Shown here: positions 50,846 through 59,336 of the stretch, in pieces
Position numbering within the stretch: position 1 is the first letter of the stretch
Layout: each line of letters starts with the position of its first letter
Origin: Hymenobacter negativus
GTDB taxonomy: Bacteria; Bacteroidota; Bacteroidia; Cytophagales; Hymenobacteraceae
NCBI RefSeq assembly: GCF_017571495.1
Contig: NZ_JAGETZ010000001.1
Coordinates: forward strand, 806,001 to 870,000
DNA: 64,000 bases
Direction of reading: 5' to 3'
Notes under the pieces: model-generated
Seen by the model: the letters and a program-made list of their open reading frames with translations, nothing else
Told to the model about the DNA's origin: nothing
Databases searched by the model: none
Made by a program: the position numbers and the translations under genes

Positions 50846-51804
50846 TATTTCCCGGCGCGCTTCTCGCGCAGCACGCGCAGGCCTGGCACCAGCAGCAGCC
50901 CGGCAGCGCTGGGCAGCGCAATATTGATGACCCACAAGCTCAGACTAGCCGAAAGCACGGGCAGCGCCGGCTGGCCCAGCAGGCCGAACAAGTGCGTGGC
51001 CGACAGCTCCCGCACGCCCACATCGGCCAGGGCATTGAGCGAGGGCACCAATGATTTCAAAAAGAAAGTGCCTGCCACCGCCGCCAGGCCTGGCCCTACC
51101 GGCCCACGCACCCCATAGGCCGCAAGCAGCAGCATAAACTGCCCGCAGAACACCGCATAGCGCAGCCCCGAAATGGCCAGCACCGCATGCAGCGCCCGCG
51201 CCGGATAGGTGGGCATGATGGCCAGCGCCGGCCGGAACCGCCGCAACGGCCGCCACACGCCCAACGCCGCCAGCAGCAGCCGCGAGCGGTACAACGGCAC
51301 CAGCACCAGCGCGCTCAGCAGCACCGCCGAGGCCGCCACGCCCAGCCCCGCCGCCGGGTAGCCTTTTAAGTAAAAGGTGAGCAGAAAGTAGAGCAGGCCT
51401 GCCATGCCGGCCAGCACCGTAGCCACCAGCTGGCAGTAGCGCCCCAGAAAAACCGCCCCCAGCGCACTCACCCGGCGGCTTTTCAGCTCGATGATGCGGC
51501 CGGCGTAGTCGCCCACTCGATTGGGGGTGGCGAAGCCCAGCGTGAGGCCTACCAGCACCGCCCGGAAGCTGCGCCCGAACGTAACCGGCTCCAGGTGCCG
51601 GGCCAGGCGGTACCACTTCCAGGCCTCCAGGCCCCAGTTGAGGGGCACCAGGGCCAGGGCCAGCAGCACCGGCCCGCGCCCGGCCCCACCCAGCGTAGTG
51701 CTGAGCAGCTGCCGCCAGGCGGCGGCCGTATCGGGCGCGGCGAAAATGGAATTGTACAGCAGGCCCAGCGTGAGCAGCGTCACCCCAATCTTGCCCCAGA
51801 ACAC
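50845..51804 (-). CDS. Flippase-like membrane protein (lysylphosphatidylglycerol synthase TM family, UPF0104)
   Basis: A protein of about 319 residues with roughly eight transmembrane helices. The family signature is NWGLEAWKWYRL, ALGFATPNRVGDYAGR-like wording (TLGFATPNRVGDYAGRI) and the late ALADVGVRE. GTG 51804 (VFWGKIGVTLLTLG) is chosen; the only further start is inside the antisense of ruvC, and the intervening proline/threonine stretch has no ATG or GTG. Members act as flippases for glycolipids or aminoacyl lipids. Coupled to the glycosyltransferase gene and divergent from ruvC. Confidence 0.8.
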   Translation of the reverse strand: MFWGKIGVTLLTLGLLYNSIFAAPDTAAAWRQLLSTTLGGAGRGPVLLALALVPLNWGLEAWKWYRLARHLEPVTFGRSFRAVLVGLTLGFATPNRVGDYAGRIIELKSRRVSALGAVFLGRYCQLVATVLAGMAGLLYFLLTFYLKGYPAAGLGVAASAVLLSALVLVPLYRSRLLLAALGVWRPLRRFRPALAIMPTYPARALHAVLAISGLRYAVFCGQFMLLLAAYGVRGPVGPGLAAVAGTFFLKSLVPSLNALADVGVRELSATHLFGLLGQPALPVLSASLSLWVINIALPSAAGLLLVPGLRVLREKRAGK

Positions 51805-51937
51805 CAGCCGCCGCCACTGTCGGGCGCGCCGGGTTTCGGGTTCGGCCGGGCCAGGGTTGGGTCCGGTGTCGGCAGTAGTTGTTGCCGAAGTAGGGGCTGA
51901 AACTTCAGCGGCTGGCGGAACCCCTTGGCTGGGGTTG

Positions 51938-51945
51938 TAACTTTG
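51938..51945 (+). promoter_or_regulatory. -7 box of ruvC, very close to the start
   Basis: TAACTTTG, exact TAnnTTTG, ends 6 nt before the ruvC ATG at 51952, implying a leaderless or nearly leaderless mRNA if used. Confidence 0.5.
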
Positions 51946-51951
51946 TGTCAG

Positions 51952-52593
51952 ATGCCTGCTCCCCTTCGCCCCCGCCCCGCTCCCGCCCCGGATTTGCTGC
52001 CCAAAATTATCATGGGCGTCGACCCCGGCACCCAGATTATGGGCTACGCCCTGATTGAGGTGCGCGGCCAGCGCGTGGATGTGCTGTGCTACGACGTTAT
52101 CAATATGAAGGCGCTCGGGTCGAATCACGCCGTAAAGCTAAAGCGGATTTTCGACCGCATGCTGGAGCTGATTGATGAATACCTGCCCGATGAGCTGGCC
52201 ATCGAAGCCCCGTTTTTTGGGGTAAACGTGCAAAGCATGCTCAAGCTGGGCCGGGCGCAGGGCGTGGCCATCGCAGCGGCCCTGTCGCGCCAGATTCCTT
52301 ACGTGGAGTACGCACCCACCAAGGTGAAGCAGTCCGTCACGGGCTCCGGCTCGGCTACGAAGGAGCAGGTGGCCCATATGCTGCGCCAAACCCTCACGCT
52401 GCCGCCCATTGCCGAGGCCAGCAAGTTTCTGGATGCGACCGATGCGCTTTCCGTGGCCATGTGCCACCACTACCAGAAGGGCAACAATGCGGGCGTGAGT
52501 GGTGGCAAAAGCTGGGGCAAGTTCCTGGCCGACAACCCGGAGCGGCTGGGCGCCAGCACGAGTTCAGGCAAGAAAAAAGCAGCTACTAAGTAG
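51952..52593 (+). CDS. ruvC: Crossover junction endodeoxyribonuclease
   Basis: A 213-residue Holliday junction resolvase cutting four-way DNA junctions with RuvAB. The RNase H-fold catalytic residues are present: D in IIMGVDPGTQIMGYAL, E in LAIEAPFFGVN, the GSATKEQVAHML loop and D in LDATDALSVAMCHHY. The N-terminal extension (MPAPLRPRPAPAPD) is proline-rich, and a start at ATG 52012 would remove it. The -7 box argues for ATG 51952 with a leaderless transcript, or a start further in. It is divergent from the flippase-like gene. Confidence 0.95.
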   Translation: MPAPLRPRPAPAPDLLPKIIMGVDPGTQIMGYALIEVRGQRVDVLCYDVINMKALGSNHAVKLKRIFDRMLELIDEYLPDELAIEAPFFGVNVQSMLKLGRAQGVAIAAALSRQIPYVEYAPTKVKQSVTGSGSATKEQVAHMLRQTLTLPPIAEASKFLDATDALSVAMCHHYQKGNNAGVSGGKSWGKFLADNPERLGASTSSGKKKAATK

Positions 52594-52608
52594 CAAAGCA
52601 GCTGTGGT

Positions 52609-52944
52609 TTATCCTGCAACGCTCATTTCGCTTCCCTCTACTCTAACAGATAGTTGGGGTCCTGATTCTTGTGGTTTCCAATCCAGTTCCAGTGCTTGTA
52701 ATATCCATTGAGAAATATCAGATGGTATTACCGGCATTACCTCATTGGTTCCCCAATCTTTTGGGTGCTTTCTATCGGTATGTACCACAAGCGTCGTGCC
52801 CGGCTCTTCAGCAAGTTCAATTGCTACATGGAGGCAACCATCTCCATAATCAGCTTGAAGGTATGTAGCTTTTCTTCGGATGAGCCATAAGTAGTGTTCA
52901 CCCCCAACAACTATTTTTCTTGTTCCTTTTTTTGGAATTGACAT
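52609..52944 (-). CDS. Conserved hypothetical protein
   Basis: A 111-residue soluble protein. The order KKGTRKIVVGGEHYLWLIRR, KATYLQADYGDGCLHVAI, LVVHTDRKHPKDWG then PVIPSDISQWILQALELDWK resembles an uncharacterised family with the pattern RKIVVdgxxyxWxxR...P(S/A)xVaxxIxxALxxGW. No known domain. It is AT-richer than its neighbours and convergent with ruvC, with 15 bp between. No signal peptide or membrane helix. Confidence 0.65.
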   Translation of the reverse strand: MSIPKKGTRKIVVGGEHYLWLIRRKATYLQADYGDGCLHVAIELAEEPGTTLVVHTDRKHPKDWGTNEVMPVIPSDISQWILQALELDWKPQESGPQLSVRVEGSEMSVAG

Positions 52945-52997
52945 TTCTATCTGATGATTTTTTTATAGCAAACCCGTTTAGCAAGTTACCTACCCAG

Positions 52998-54065
52998 CTA
53001 CTTCAGCGCCTTCGGCCAGGCGTAGTTTTTCGACCACTCCTGAAACACGGCTACTTCGTTGGGATGGGCCGCCAGCCACTTCTGCACCGCAGGCACCTCG
53101 GTTTGGGAGGAATGACTGAGGTAGGTGAACGCCGGCACAAAGCCCTTTTTCTCCATCTCGACGAAGTACGGCACGTAGTAATTCCACGTGAAGCCCTGTT
53201 GCTTGCTACTCAATTCCCCCAGCCCCTTGCAGAGCGCAGCAAACTGCTGGCTGAACTGCTCCAGGCTACTCAGTGCCGGAACACCTTTGTCGAGGGTGCT
53301 GGCCCGGGTGATGGACAGCAGCAGTTCGGCCGGGCCAAAATTGTCGGGGCCGTCGCTTTTGCCATTGGTGCCATTCAGCGCACTGCTGGATATATTGATG
53401 GCTATAGACTTTTCGCCTGTGCGCGTCACGCCCAGGGACATGGCCTTATCCAGCATCGGAAGGCGCTGCGCGGAGCGGGCACTGCCCGGTTCCAGGACCA
53501 GAAAGCGCCCCAGCGACAGGATGCCCGGAATGCGCGACTGGTTGGCTAGCTGCATCACGCCCAGGCTCATGTGGGAGCTGGCGTGGTTGGGGCTCAGCGC
53601 AATGGCCTGCTGAAAGCTGCCGATACAGGCCGGCACTTGGCCGCTGGTGGCCTGGGCCACTCCCATATTGAAGTGGAGTTCACTCGAACCAGGATGGTGC
53701 TTCAGCCCATCCTCGTAGATGTGGATGGCTTCTTTGGTCTTTTTCAGCGCATCGAGGCTGTTGCCATAGGTTACGTAGACGCTTTGGTCAGCATTGGGGT
53801 CCGCCTTCACCAGTTGCTCGCAAATGCCCGCAGCCTCTTTGTTACGGCCCATGGAGTTGTAGGTCAATGCCAGCTCACTGAGGGTCAGGGCATCGTTGGG
53901 CGCGATGGCTAGGGCTTGTTTGTATTTGGCCTCGGCTTCGGCGTACTGGCCAGCATCGTAAAGCTTGATGCCTTGCTCAACCAAGTCGTGGGCAGCGGGA
54001 GCTGTCTGGGCTGCTACGCTTCTGGCACAGCTTATCAGTAGCAGAAATAGGAAAGCTTTCATCAT
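52998..54065 (-). CDS. Exported TPR protein with a conserved C-terminal domain (copy 1)
   Basis: A protein of about 355 residues starting at ATG 54065 or 54062 (MKAFLFLLLISCARSVAAQ signal peptide). Residues about 25-180 are tetratricopeptide repeats (GIKLYDAGQYAEAEAKYKQA, NHASSHMSLGVMQLANQS). The C-terminal part (about 200-355) is conserved with copy 2 and includes GKSDGPDNFGPAELLLSI and FTWNYYVPYFVEMEKKGF, ending in HPNEVAVFQEWSKNYAWP. This domain is not one I recognise. It may bind a periplasmic partner. The two copies flank the PhzF gene, both on the minus strand. Confidence 0.75.
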   Translation of the reverse strand: MMKAFLFLLLISCARSVAAQTAPAAHDLVEQGIKLYDAGQYAEAEAKYKQALAIAPNDALTLSELALTYNSMGRNKEAAGICEQLVKADPNADQSVYVTYGNSLDALKKTKEAIHIYEDGLKHHPGSSELHFNMGVAQATSGQVPACIGSFQQAIALSPNHASSHMSLGVMQLANQSRIPGILSLGRFLVLEPGSARSAQRLPMLDKAMSLGVTRTGEKSIAINISSSALNGTNGKSDGPDNFGPAELLLSITRASTLDKGVPALSSLEQFSQQFAALCKGLGELSSKQQGFTWNYYVPYFVEMEKKGFVPAFTYLSHSSQTEVPAVQKWLAAHPNEVAVFQEWSKNYAWPKALK

Positions 54066-54146
54066 TCGAAAATGGGCTAATGAACAGTAGAAAGGTATCA
54101 GCTTATTGCTCACCAACGCCTGATTAACAGAAAACAATATCCTGTT

Positions 54147-54953
54147 TTAACTAAAAGCCACCAGCAACTCCCCTACCGCATACGTCACGGCGTAGCCACT
54201 GATATCGACCCGCTCGCCCTCGCGCAAGCGGCACCACAAGTCGCCGCCACGAGCGGAAATCTGGCGGGCACGCAGTTCAGGCTTGCCCAGCTCGGTGGCC
54301 CAGAATGGGATGAGGGTGCTGTGCGCCGAGCCGGTAACGGGGTCTTCGGGCACGCCCACGCGGGGGCCAAAAAAGCGCGATACAAAGTCAATTTCGCCCG
54401 TGCCAGGAGCCGTGGCGATGATGCCTGTGTAGTCGAGCGCAGCTAGGGCGGCCATATCGGGACGCAGGGCAGCCACCTCTGCTTCAGTAGCAAATACGGC
54501 AACCAAATCGCGGGCGGCCAGCACGGCGTGAGGGGCCGCGCCCAGGGCTTCGGCCAAGGTGGCGGGCGGCGTTTCGAGGCGTTGCGGCGGCCGAGAGGGA
54601 AAATCGAGGGTGAGGCGGCTGGTGCTTTCGCGCGTGACCCGTAGCGGGCCGCTCTGGCTGTGAAATGTGACTTCGGTGCCCGCTAAATTGAGGTGCGTGA
54701 ACAGGACGTGCGCCGAGGCCAGAGTGGCGTGGCCACACAAATCAATTTCCACGGCGGGCGTAAACCAGCGGATGTCGTATTCGGCCGGCGTTCCGGCACG
54801 GGGCACGATGAAAGCCGTTTCGGCCAGGTTGTTTTCGGCCGCGAGCTGCTGCATCAGCGCAGCCGGCAAAGGAGTTTCGAGTGGGCAAACGCCAGCTGGG
54901 TTGCCGGTAAAGGGCGCCTGAGCAAAGGCATCGATGTGGAAGTAGCGGAGCAC
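54147..54953 (-). CDS. PhzF-family isomerase-like protein
   Basis: A protein of about 268 residues in the diaminopimelate-epimerase-like PhzF fold. GTG 54953 (VLRYFHIDAF) is chosen, as the family begins in this way; GTG 55004 would add an unlikely proline-rich end. The catalytic glutamate is in ENNLAETAFIVPR, with CGHATLASAHVL and GVPEDPVTGSAHSTLIPF as the second half-site. PhzF proteins isomerise small acids, and the actual substrate is unknown. It lies between the two TPR paralogues with an intergenic repeat array at its 5' side. Confidence 0.9.
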   Translation of the reverse strand: MLRYFHIDAFAQAPFTGNPAGVCPLETPLPAALMQQLAAENNLAETAFIVPRAGTPAEYDIRWFTPAVEIDLCGHATLASAHVLFTHLNLAGTEVTFHSQSGPLRVTRESTSRLTLDFPSRPPQRLETPPATLAEALGAAPHAVLAARDLVAVFATEAEVAALRPDMAALAALDYTGIIATAPGTGEIDFVSRFFGPRVGVPEDPVTGSAHSTLIPFWATELGKPELRARQISARGGDLWCRLREGERVDISGYAVTYAVGELLVAFS

Positions 54954-55021
54954 GGGTTCGGGGAGGGTTGATTTCTGTTGGCAAGGATACGGCGGCGGTG
55001 GCACTAGCGCCGCCCGTCGGG

Positions 55022-55056
55022 GACGGCGCGCCGGGGTCCGACCCCGGCGCGCCGTC
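55022..55056. repeat. Perfect 17-bp palindrome
   Basis: GACGGCGCGCCGGGGTC is mirrored directly after one base (55040-55056). It is entirely GC-rich and could form a strong cruciform or RNA hairpin at the edge of the array that follows. Confidence 0.75.
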
Positions 55057-55266
55057 AGAAAAGCCCGGGACGTGGATGAAATAACCCGGTGGGCCAGGCT
55101 ATTTTAGTGATACGCCGGGGTATTTCGGTGGGGCTCCAGGCTTCTTTATCGGGTTTCCGCGGCAGAAGCTCGGAATGCCGCTCCAAAAGGTCGACGGGTG
55201 ACTGCAAAAGCCCGGCTCTTCACTCCCAAAGCCCGACAACCGTGGCTTTTTTAGTGGCGGGCCGGG
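55057..55266. repeat. Ten-unit array with exact 21-nt period
   Basis: The 210-nt segment divides into ten 21-nt units without any gap. Most units share a core like AAAAGCCCGG followed by CC(A/G)GG near the end; units at 55099 and 55246 (CTATTTTAGTG, CTTTTTTAGTG) are similar to each other. Units are only about half identical, but phase is exact. On the minus strand this is a seven-residue repeat (PGxxP-like), but a stop codon at about 55099-55101 interrupts it, so a coding role is doubtful. It lies upstream of phzF. Confidence 0.6.
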
Positions 55267-55375
55267 CCGGCGATGAACAGCTGCAAAGTGGCAGCACATT
55301 GCAAACGCGCGCCAGCTCCCTGATGCAATCAATGAGCACACGACTGGTTAGCATTACGAATGCCTGTCCTTTTTG

Positions 55376-56449
55376 CTACTTGAGGGGCTTGGGCCACAGG
55401 TAGTTTTTGGACCATTCCCGAAACACGGCTACCTCATTGGGATGGGCCACCAGCCACTGCTGAACTTCGGGCGCATCGGTCTGGGAAGAGTGAATGAGGT
55501 AGGTGAGTGCCGGCACGTAGCCCTTCTTTTCCAGCTCGACAAAATAGGGCACGTAATACCCCCAGGTAAAGCCCGTAGGCTTTTTCGCGCTTAGCTCGGC
55601 CAAGTCCTCACAGAGAACAGTGAGTTGTTTGCTAAACCGCTCCATACTGCTCACGGCCTGGCCGTCCTCGCCCAGATTTTGCGCGCCGGCGGCCGCCAGC
55701 ACCAGCTCGGCCTGCCCGAAATTGTCCGGGATTTCGCGTTTGCGGCCCGCATCTTTCACCGCTTTTTCCGATAGACTGATGGTGATGGCCTGTTCTCCGG
55801 TTTGCGTAACCCCGGCCATCATTTCCTTGTCGAGCACCGGCAGGCGTTGGGTGGCCCGCTGGCTGCCCGGCTCCAGCACCAGAAAGCGCGCCAGGGCCAG
55901 AATGGACGGGATGCGCGCATCGGTGCGCGACTGCACCAGCCCCAGGCTCATGTGCGAGCTGGCATGGTTCGGGTTGCGCAGGACCGACTGCTGAAAGCTG
56001 CTAATGGCACCGGCCGCTTCGCCGCTGCCAGCCTGGGCAATGCCTTTGTTATAGTACAGGGCGTAGTAGTTGGGGTGGTGCCTGAGTCCGTCGTCATAGG
56101 CTTGCAGGGCCTGTTTCACCTTTTTCTGGCCGTCAAGGCTATTGCCGTAGGTTACGTACACGCTGCCTGCTATTTCGGGATTGGTTTTCAGCAGCTTTTC
56201 GCACACAGCGGCAGCTTCCGCGTAGCGATGCAGCGCGTTGTAAGTGAGCGCCAGCTCGCTGTTGGCCACTTCATCGGCGGGGTCGGTGGCCAGTGCCTGC
56301 TGGTATTTGGTTACGGCTTCGTCGTACTTACCATCGTCGTAGAGGCGCACGCCTTGCTCAACTAAATCGCGCTGGGCCGGATTGCCGCTGGTTTGGGCAG
56401 CTGCAACGCCAATGCTGGCAGACCACAGCAGGAACAGTAGTTTTTTCAT
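55376..56449 (-). CDS. Exported TPR protein with a conserved C-terminal domain (copy 2)
   Basis: A protein of about 357 residues from ATG 56449 (MKKLLFLLWSASIGVAAAQ). It is the paralogue of the protein at 52998: DLVEQGVRLYDDGKYDEAV, NHASSHMSLGLVQSRTDAR and VLEPGSQRATQRLPVLDKEM in the TPR half and EIPDNFGQAELVLAAAGAQ, FTWGYYVPYFVELEKKGY and HPNEVAVFREWSKNYLWPK in the C-terminal half. The C-terminal half is the more conserved, which suggests a shared partner or active site. The two genes lie around phzF on the same strand. Confidence 0.75.
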   Translation of the reverse strand: MKKLLFLLWSASIGVAAAQTSGNPAQRDLVEQGVRLYDDGKYDEAVTKYQQALATDPADEVANSELALTYNALHRYAEAAAVCEKLLKTNPEIAGSVYVTYGNSLDGQKKVKQALQAYDDGLRHHPNYYALYYNKGIAQAGSGEAAGAISSFQQSVLRNPNHASSHMSLGLVQSRTDARIPSILALARFLVLEPGSQRATQRLPVLDKEMMAGVTQTGEQAITISLSEKAVKDAGRKREIPDNFGQAELVLAAAGAQNLGEDGQAVSSMERFSKQLTVLCEDLAELSAKKPTGFTWGYYVPYFVELEKKGYVPALTYLIHSSQTDAPEVQQWLVAHPNEVAVFREWSKNYLWPKPLK

Positions 56450-56568
56450 CAAATCGAGGGAGGGAAATATTGGCTGGCAAGTAACAGCGAAAGGGCTTGA
56501 TTTAGAAACCCTGACTACCACAAACCCAAGCATTCGGGCCGTTTCGGCATCCATGTACCGGCCGGGCC

Positions 56569-56644
56569 GTAGCGCAATCTTTCAGTTCGAGTCCCTGGAC
56601 GATACCCGAATGGCGCAGGGACACGAACGGAAAGTTCGCGCTAC
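56569..56644. repeat. Inverted repeat with 29-bp arms
   Basis: GTAGCGCAATCTTTCAGTTC and nine more bases (56569-56597) are mirrored at 56616-56644 with 25 of 29 positions matching. A GTAGCGCnAACTTTC-type dispersed element in a 344-bp gap that otherwise shows no gene. Confidence 0.65.
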
Positions 56645-56793
56645 TTGCCGCTGATTCCGAAACCGCCTTAGTAACCAGCAGCTAGTATTTTCAGAAATAT
56701 TTTTGGGCCCACGCAACCCTGCCGACTACTGGCCGGTCAGGGGGGCATAAGGCGGGCCGGTACCGCACGCCTTCACTACTAGTTTTCCTCTGC

Positions 56794-57366
56794 ATGCCGC
56801 CATCCATTACCCTGGTTGATGAGGCTTTGCTGGCTGCGTGCCGGCGGGGCGAATCGGCAGCGCAGTACCAACTCTATCAAAAACTTTCTTACTCCCTGAT
56901 GGGCGTCTGCCTGCGCTATTGCCCCAACCGGGACGAAGCCGAAGATGCCCTGCAAAACACCTTCGTAAAAATATTCACCCGCCTCGACCAGTACCGGGGG
57001 CAGGGACCATTCGAGGCCTGGGCGCGGCGCATCGCCGTCACCACTTCGCTGCATGCCCTGGAGCAGCACCGCCTGCGCCATCCCGGCCCCGGTGGCGAGG
57101 CCCTCGATGAACTGGCCGCCGACTTGCCCACTGCCGAGCCCTCTGCCCTCGACCATCTGGCCACTGCCGACCTGCTGGCGCTGCTGGCTACCCTGCCTCC
57201 CGGCTACCGCACGGTGCTCAACCTCTACGCCGTGGAGGGCTACTCGCACCAGGAAATCGGCGAGTTGCTGGGCATTGCCGAGGGCACGTCCAAATCGCAG
57301 CTGGCCCGGGCCCGCCGGCTGCTCGAAACCCGCCTGGCGGCCCAACACCACACTCAATTGCCATGA
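56794..57366 (+). CDS. ECF RNA polymerase sigma factor
   Basis: A 190-residue sigma-70 family protein. Region 2 (about 20-90) contains CPNRDEAEDALQNTFVKIFT and region 4 (about 130-185) the helix-turn-helix LLALLATLPPGYRTVLNLYA, EGYSHQEIGELLGIAEGTSK. Extracytoplasmic-function sigma factors direct RNA polymerase to stress or uptake genes and are normally held by a membrane anti-sigma factor. Here the next gene overlaps by four bases (ATGA) and encodes a single-helix membrane protein with a C-terminal barrel, which is the likely partner. The target promoters are not visible. Confidence 0.93.
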   Translation: MPPSITLVDEALLAACRRGESAAQYQLYQKLSYSLMGVCLRYCPNRDEAEDALQNTFVKIFTRLDQYRGQGPFEAWARRIAVTTSLHALEQHRLRHPGPGGEALDELAADLPTAEPSALDHLATADLLALLATLPPGYRTVLNLYAVEGYSHQEIGELLGIAEGTSKSQLARARRLLETRLAAQHHTQLP

Positions 57367-59249
57367 CCGACCGCGAACCCGATGACTTATACGATGCCCT
57401 GCGTGACCGCCTGGCCGACTACGGCCAGGAGCCGCCGGCGCCGCTGTGGGCCGGCATTCGGGCGCAGCTGCCGCCACCAGTGGCCCAGCCGCAGCTACGC
57501 CCCAAACGGCGGCGAGCCTCAGTGGTGCTGTTGCTTCTACTATTGGCAACGGCCAGTGGCGTGGGCTGGCACTGGTGGCAGCAGCCAAAGAACAGCGGCT
57601 CTGCCAATTCGCCACTGGCGATTTTGACTTCAAAAAACGCTGAACTAAGCAATCAGAAATCAGCATTAGCCCATTCGCAAGCTGAACGAGAACGTGCCAT
57701 TACGCCTGCTTCTTCTGCCTCTGCCCAACCAACTGCGCCTGACGAAACCTTAAGCCCTGGTCTAGCAGGGACCAGTACAGCGGCTGGCTCCGTGCCTTCG
57801 ACTGGCCGAAGCAACGAGGTGAGTGCCGGGAATTCGGGCGTGGCAACTGGCAGCCCAATAGCGCGCAATGGTGCAGCTGCTTCAGTTGCCAGCGCCGCGG
57901 CTGGTGCAAAAATGGCTTCGAAAGCCGTGGTGGCTGGTGCGCTGATAGACGGTTCCAAACCACTAGCGGTGCGGCGCACACCAAAGCGTCAGGCGCACGA
58001 GCCAGCCACTGATGGCGCGACGGTAGCCACCATTTCGGGCGGAACTGCCGCCCGGCAAGGGCAAGGCCTGAACCAGCACTCATTGGGCAATGAAGTGGCC
58101 GCGAATTTATCTAAAAAACCGGGTACTACTAGCCCATGGACGGCCGCAAAAACAGCGGCAGCTACCCGGCAATCAGCAGCGCGGCGGGCACCGGGCGCCT
58201 CTATCGCAGCTACTGCACTGAGCAGGCAGTCGGCCAAACGCCAGCCCTTAACCGGACCTACGGCCCGAGACATAGCGGCGCGTTCGGCAGCTGCACGGGT
58301 ACAATCGGCCACCGGCCAGCCAGCCGCAGCAGCTCCTGCTGCATCAGTTGATGGAGTGCCAGAAGCTACTGTAAAATCCTTCAGCAGCACTGGCTTGGCC
58401 ACGGCATCAGGCCCAGACTGGCTGCAAGCCCGCGCCGTGGCGCTGCAGCTAGCGGCCGGGCCGGCGCTGCCGCAGCCCCAGGCAGCAACCGTGGCGCCCA
58501 ACGAGCCGCCGGCTTCGGTGCGGCCGCGCTGGGCGGTGCAGGTGCTGGCCGGCCCAGCCCTCACCTACCGGCAGCTAAGCAGTCCGGCATCTGGTGGTAT
58601 CGGTACCACCAGCCCTTCCTCAAGTCCGGGTACTTCCTTTAGCTCGCGTACCTCATCTACCACCAGTGTCGCGGAGTTGGAGCGCCCGGCGCTGGGCAGC
58701 GGTTTCCAGGTGAATGTGCGCCGCTCCCTCACCGAGCGCTGGACGCTGAGCGCCGGCCTGGGCTACGCTGAGTATGCCACCCGGCTGGCCCTGCAGCAGG
58801 TACATGTCACGACCAGAGTTGGCAGCGTGGCAAACACGGCCCCCAGCCAGGATTCAGCCACTACCAGTATTCACCGCCGCGATACCTACCGCTTCGTAAC
58901 GCTGCCCCTGCGGGTGGGCTACGCCCGGCCCCTCACGCCCCGCTGGAGCGTGGGCCTGCTGGCCGGGGCCGATGTGGCCGTCTATATCGGCGGCAGCAGC
59001 ACTGAGGGCAGCACCTGCGCCTGCCAAACCCAGTCCTGGGGCCTCACGGGCAGCCCGTACCGCCGCGTGAGCGTGGGCGCCAGCCTCGGAGCTGAGGTGC
59101 GCTACCGCCTCAACGGGCGCTGGGAGCTGCTGGCGCAGCCCACGGCTACCTACATGCTCACCCCCTTGGCCCAGAGCACCACGGCATATTCCCGACGCCA
59201 TTTACTGGGCGGCACGGCCCTGCTGGGCGCTTCCTACACCTTGCCCTAA
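57363..59249 (+). CDS. Anti-sigma-like single-helix protein fused to an outer-membrane beta-barrel
   Basis: A 628-residue protein. Residues about 1-50 are cytoplasmic-like (DDLYDALRDRLADYGQEPPA, then basic RPKRRRA), followed by one transmembrane helix (about 54-70; VVLLLLLLATASGVGWHWW). About 75-390 is a long Ala/Ser/Thr-rich, low-complexity linker, and about 395-628 is a barrel domain (WAVQVLAGPALTYRQL, RRSLTERWTLSAGLGYAEY, LLGGTALLGASYTLP). The N terminus fits an anti-sigma factor holding the upstream sigma; the barrel would reach the outer membrane. No zinc-binding HxxxCxxC motif is present. Function inferred. Confidence 0.65.
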   Translation: MTDREPDDLYDALRDRLADYGQEPPAPLWAGIRAQLPPPVAQPQLRPKRRRASVVLLLLLLATASGVGWHWWQQPKNSGSANSPLAILTSKNAELSNQKSALAHSQAERERAITPASSASAQPTAPDETLSPGLAGTSTAAGSVPSTGRSNEVSAGNSGVATGSPIARNGAAASVASAAAGAKMASKAVVAGALIDGSKPLAVRRTPKRQAHEPATDGATVATISGGTAARQGQGLNQHSLGNEVAANLSKKPGTTSPWTAAKTAAATRQSAARRAPGASIAATALSRQSAKRQPLTGPTARDIAARSAAARVQSATGQPAAAAPAASVDGVPEATVKSFSSTGLATASGPDWLQARAVALQLAAGPALPQPQAATVAPNEPPASVRPRWAVQVLAGPALTYRQLSSPASGGIGTTSPSSSPGTSFSSRTSSTTSVAELERPALGSGFQVNVRRSLTERWTLSAGLGYAEYATRLALQQVHVTTRVGSVANTAPSQDSATTSIHRRDTYRFVTLPLRVGYARPLTPRWSVGLLAGADVAVYIGGSSTEGSTCACQTQSWGLTGSPYRRVSVGASLGAEVRYRLNGRWELLAQPTATYMLTPLAQSTTAYSRRHLLGGTALLGASYTLP

Positions 59250-59336
59250 TTACCCAAGTGGGCTGCTTTCGGTTGGCTGGCCAGCGGCTGGAAGGCACCC
59301 ACACCTCAGGGATTCACATATTTTCCTTTTCAACTC

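Noticed and set aside
55099-55341. Minus-strand 80-residue ORF with PG-rich heptads
   Set aside because: The repeat continues past its stop codon, so the pattern reflects the DNA array and not a maintained reading frame.
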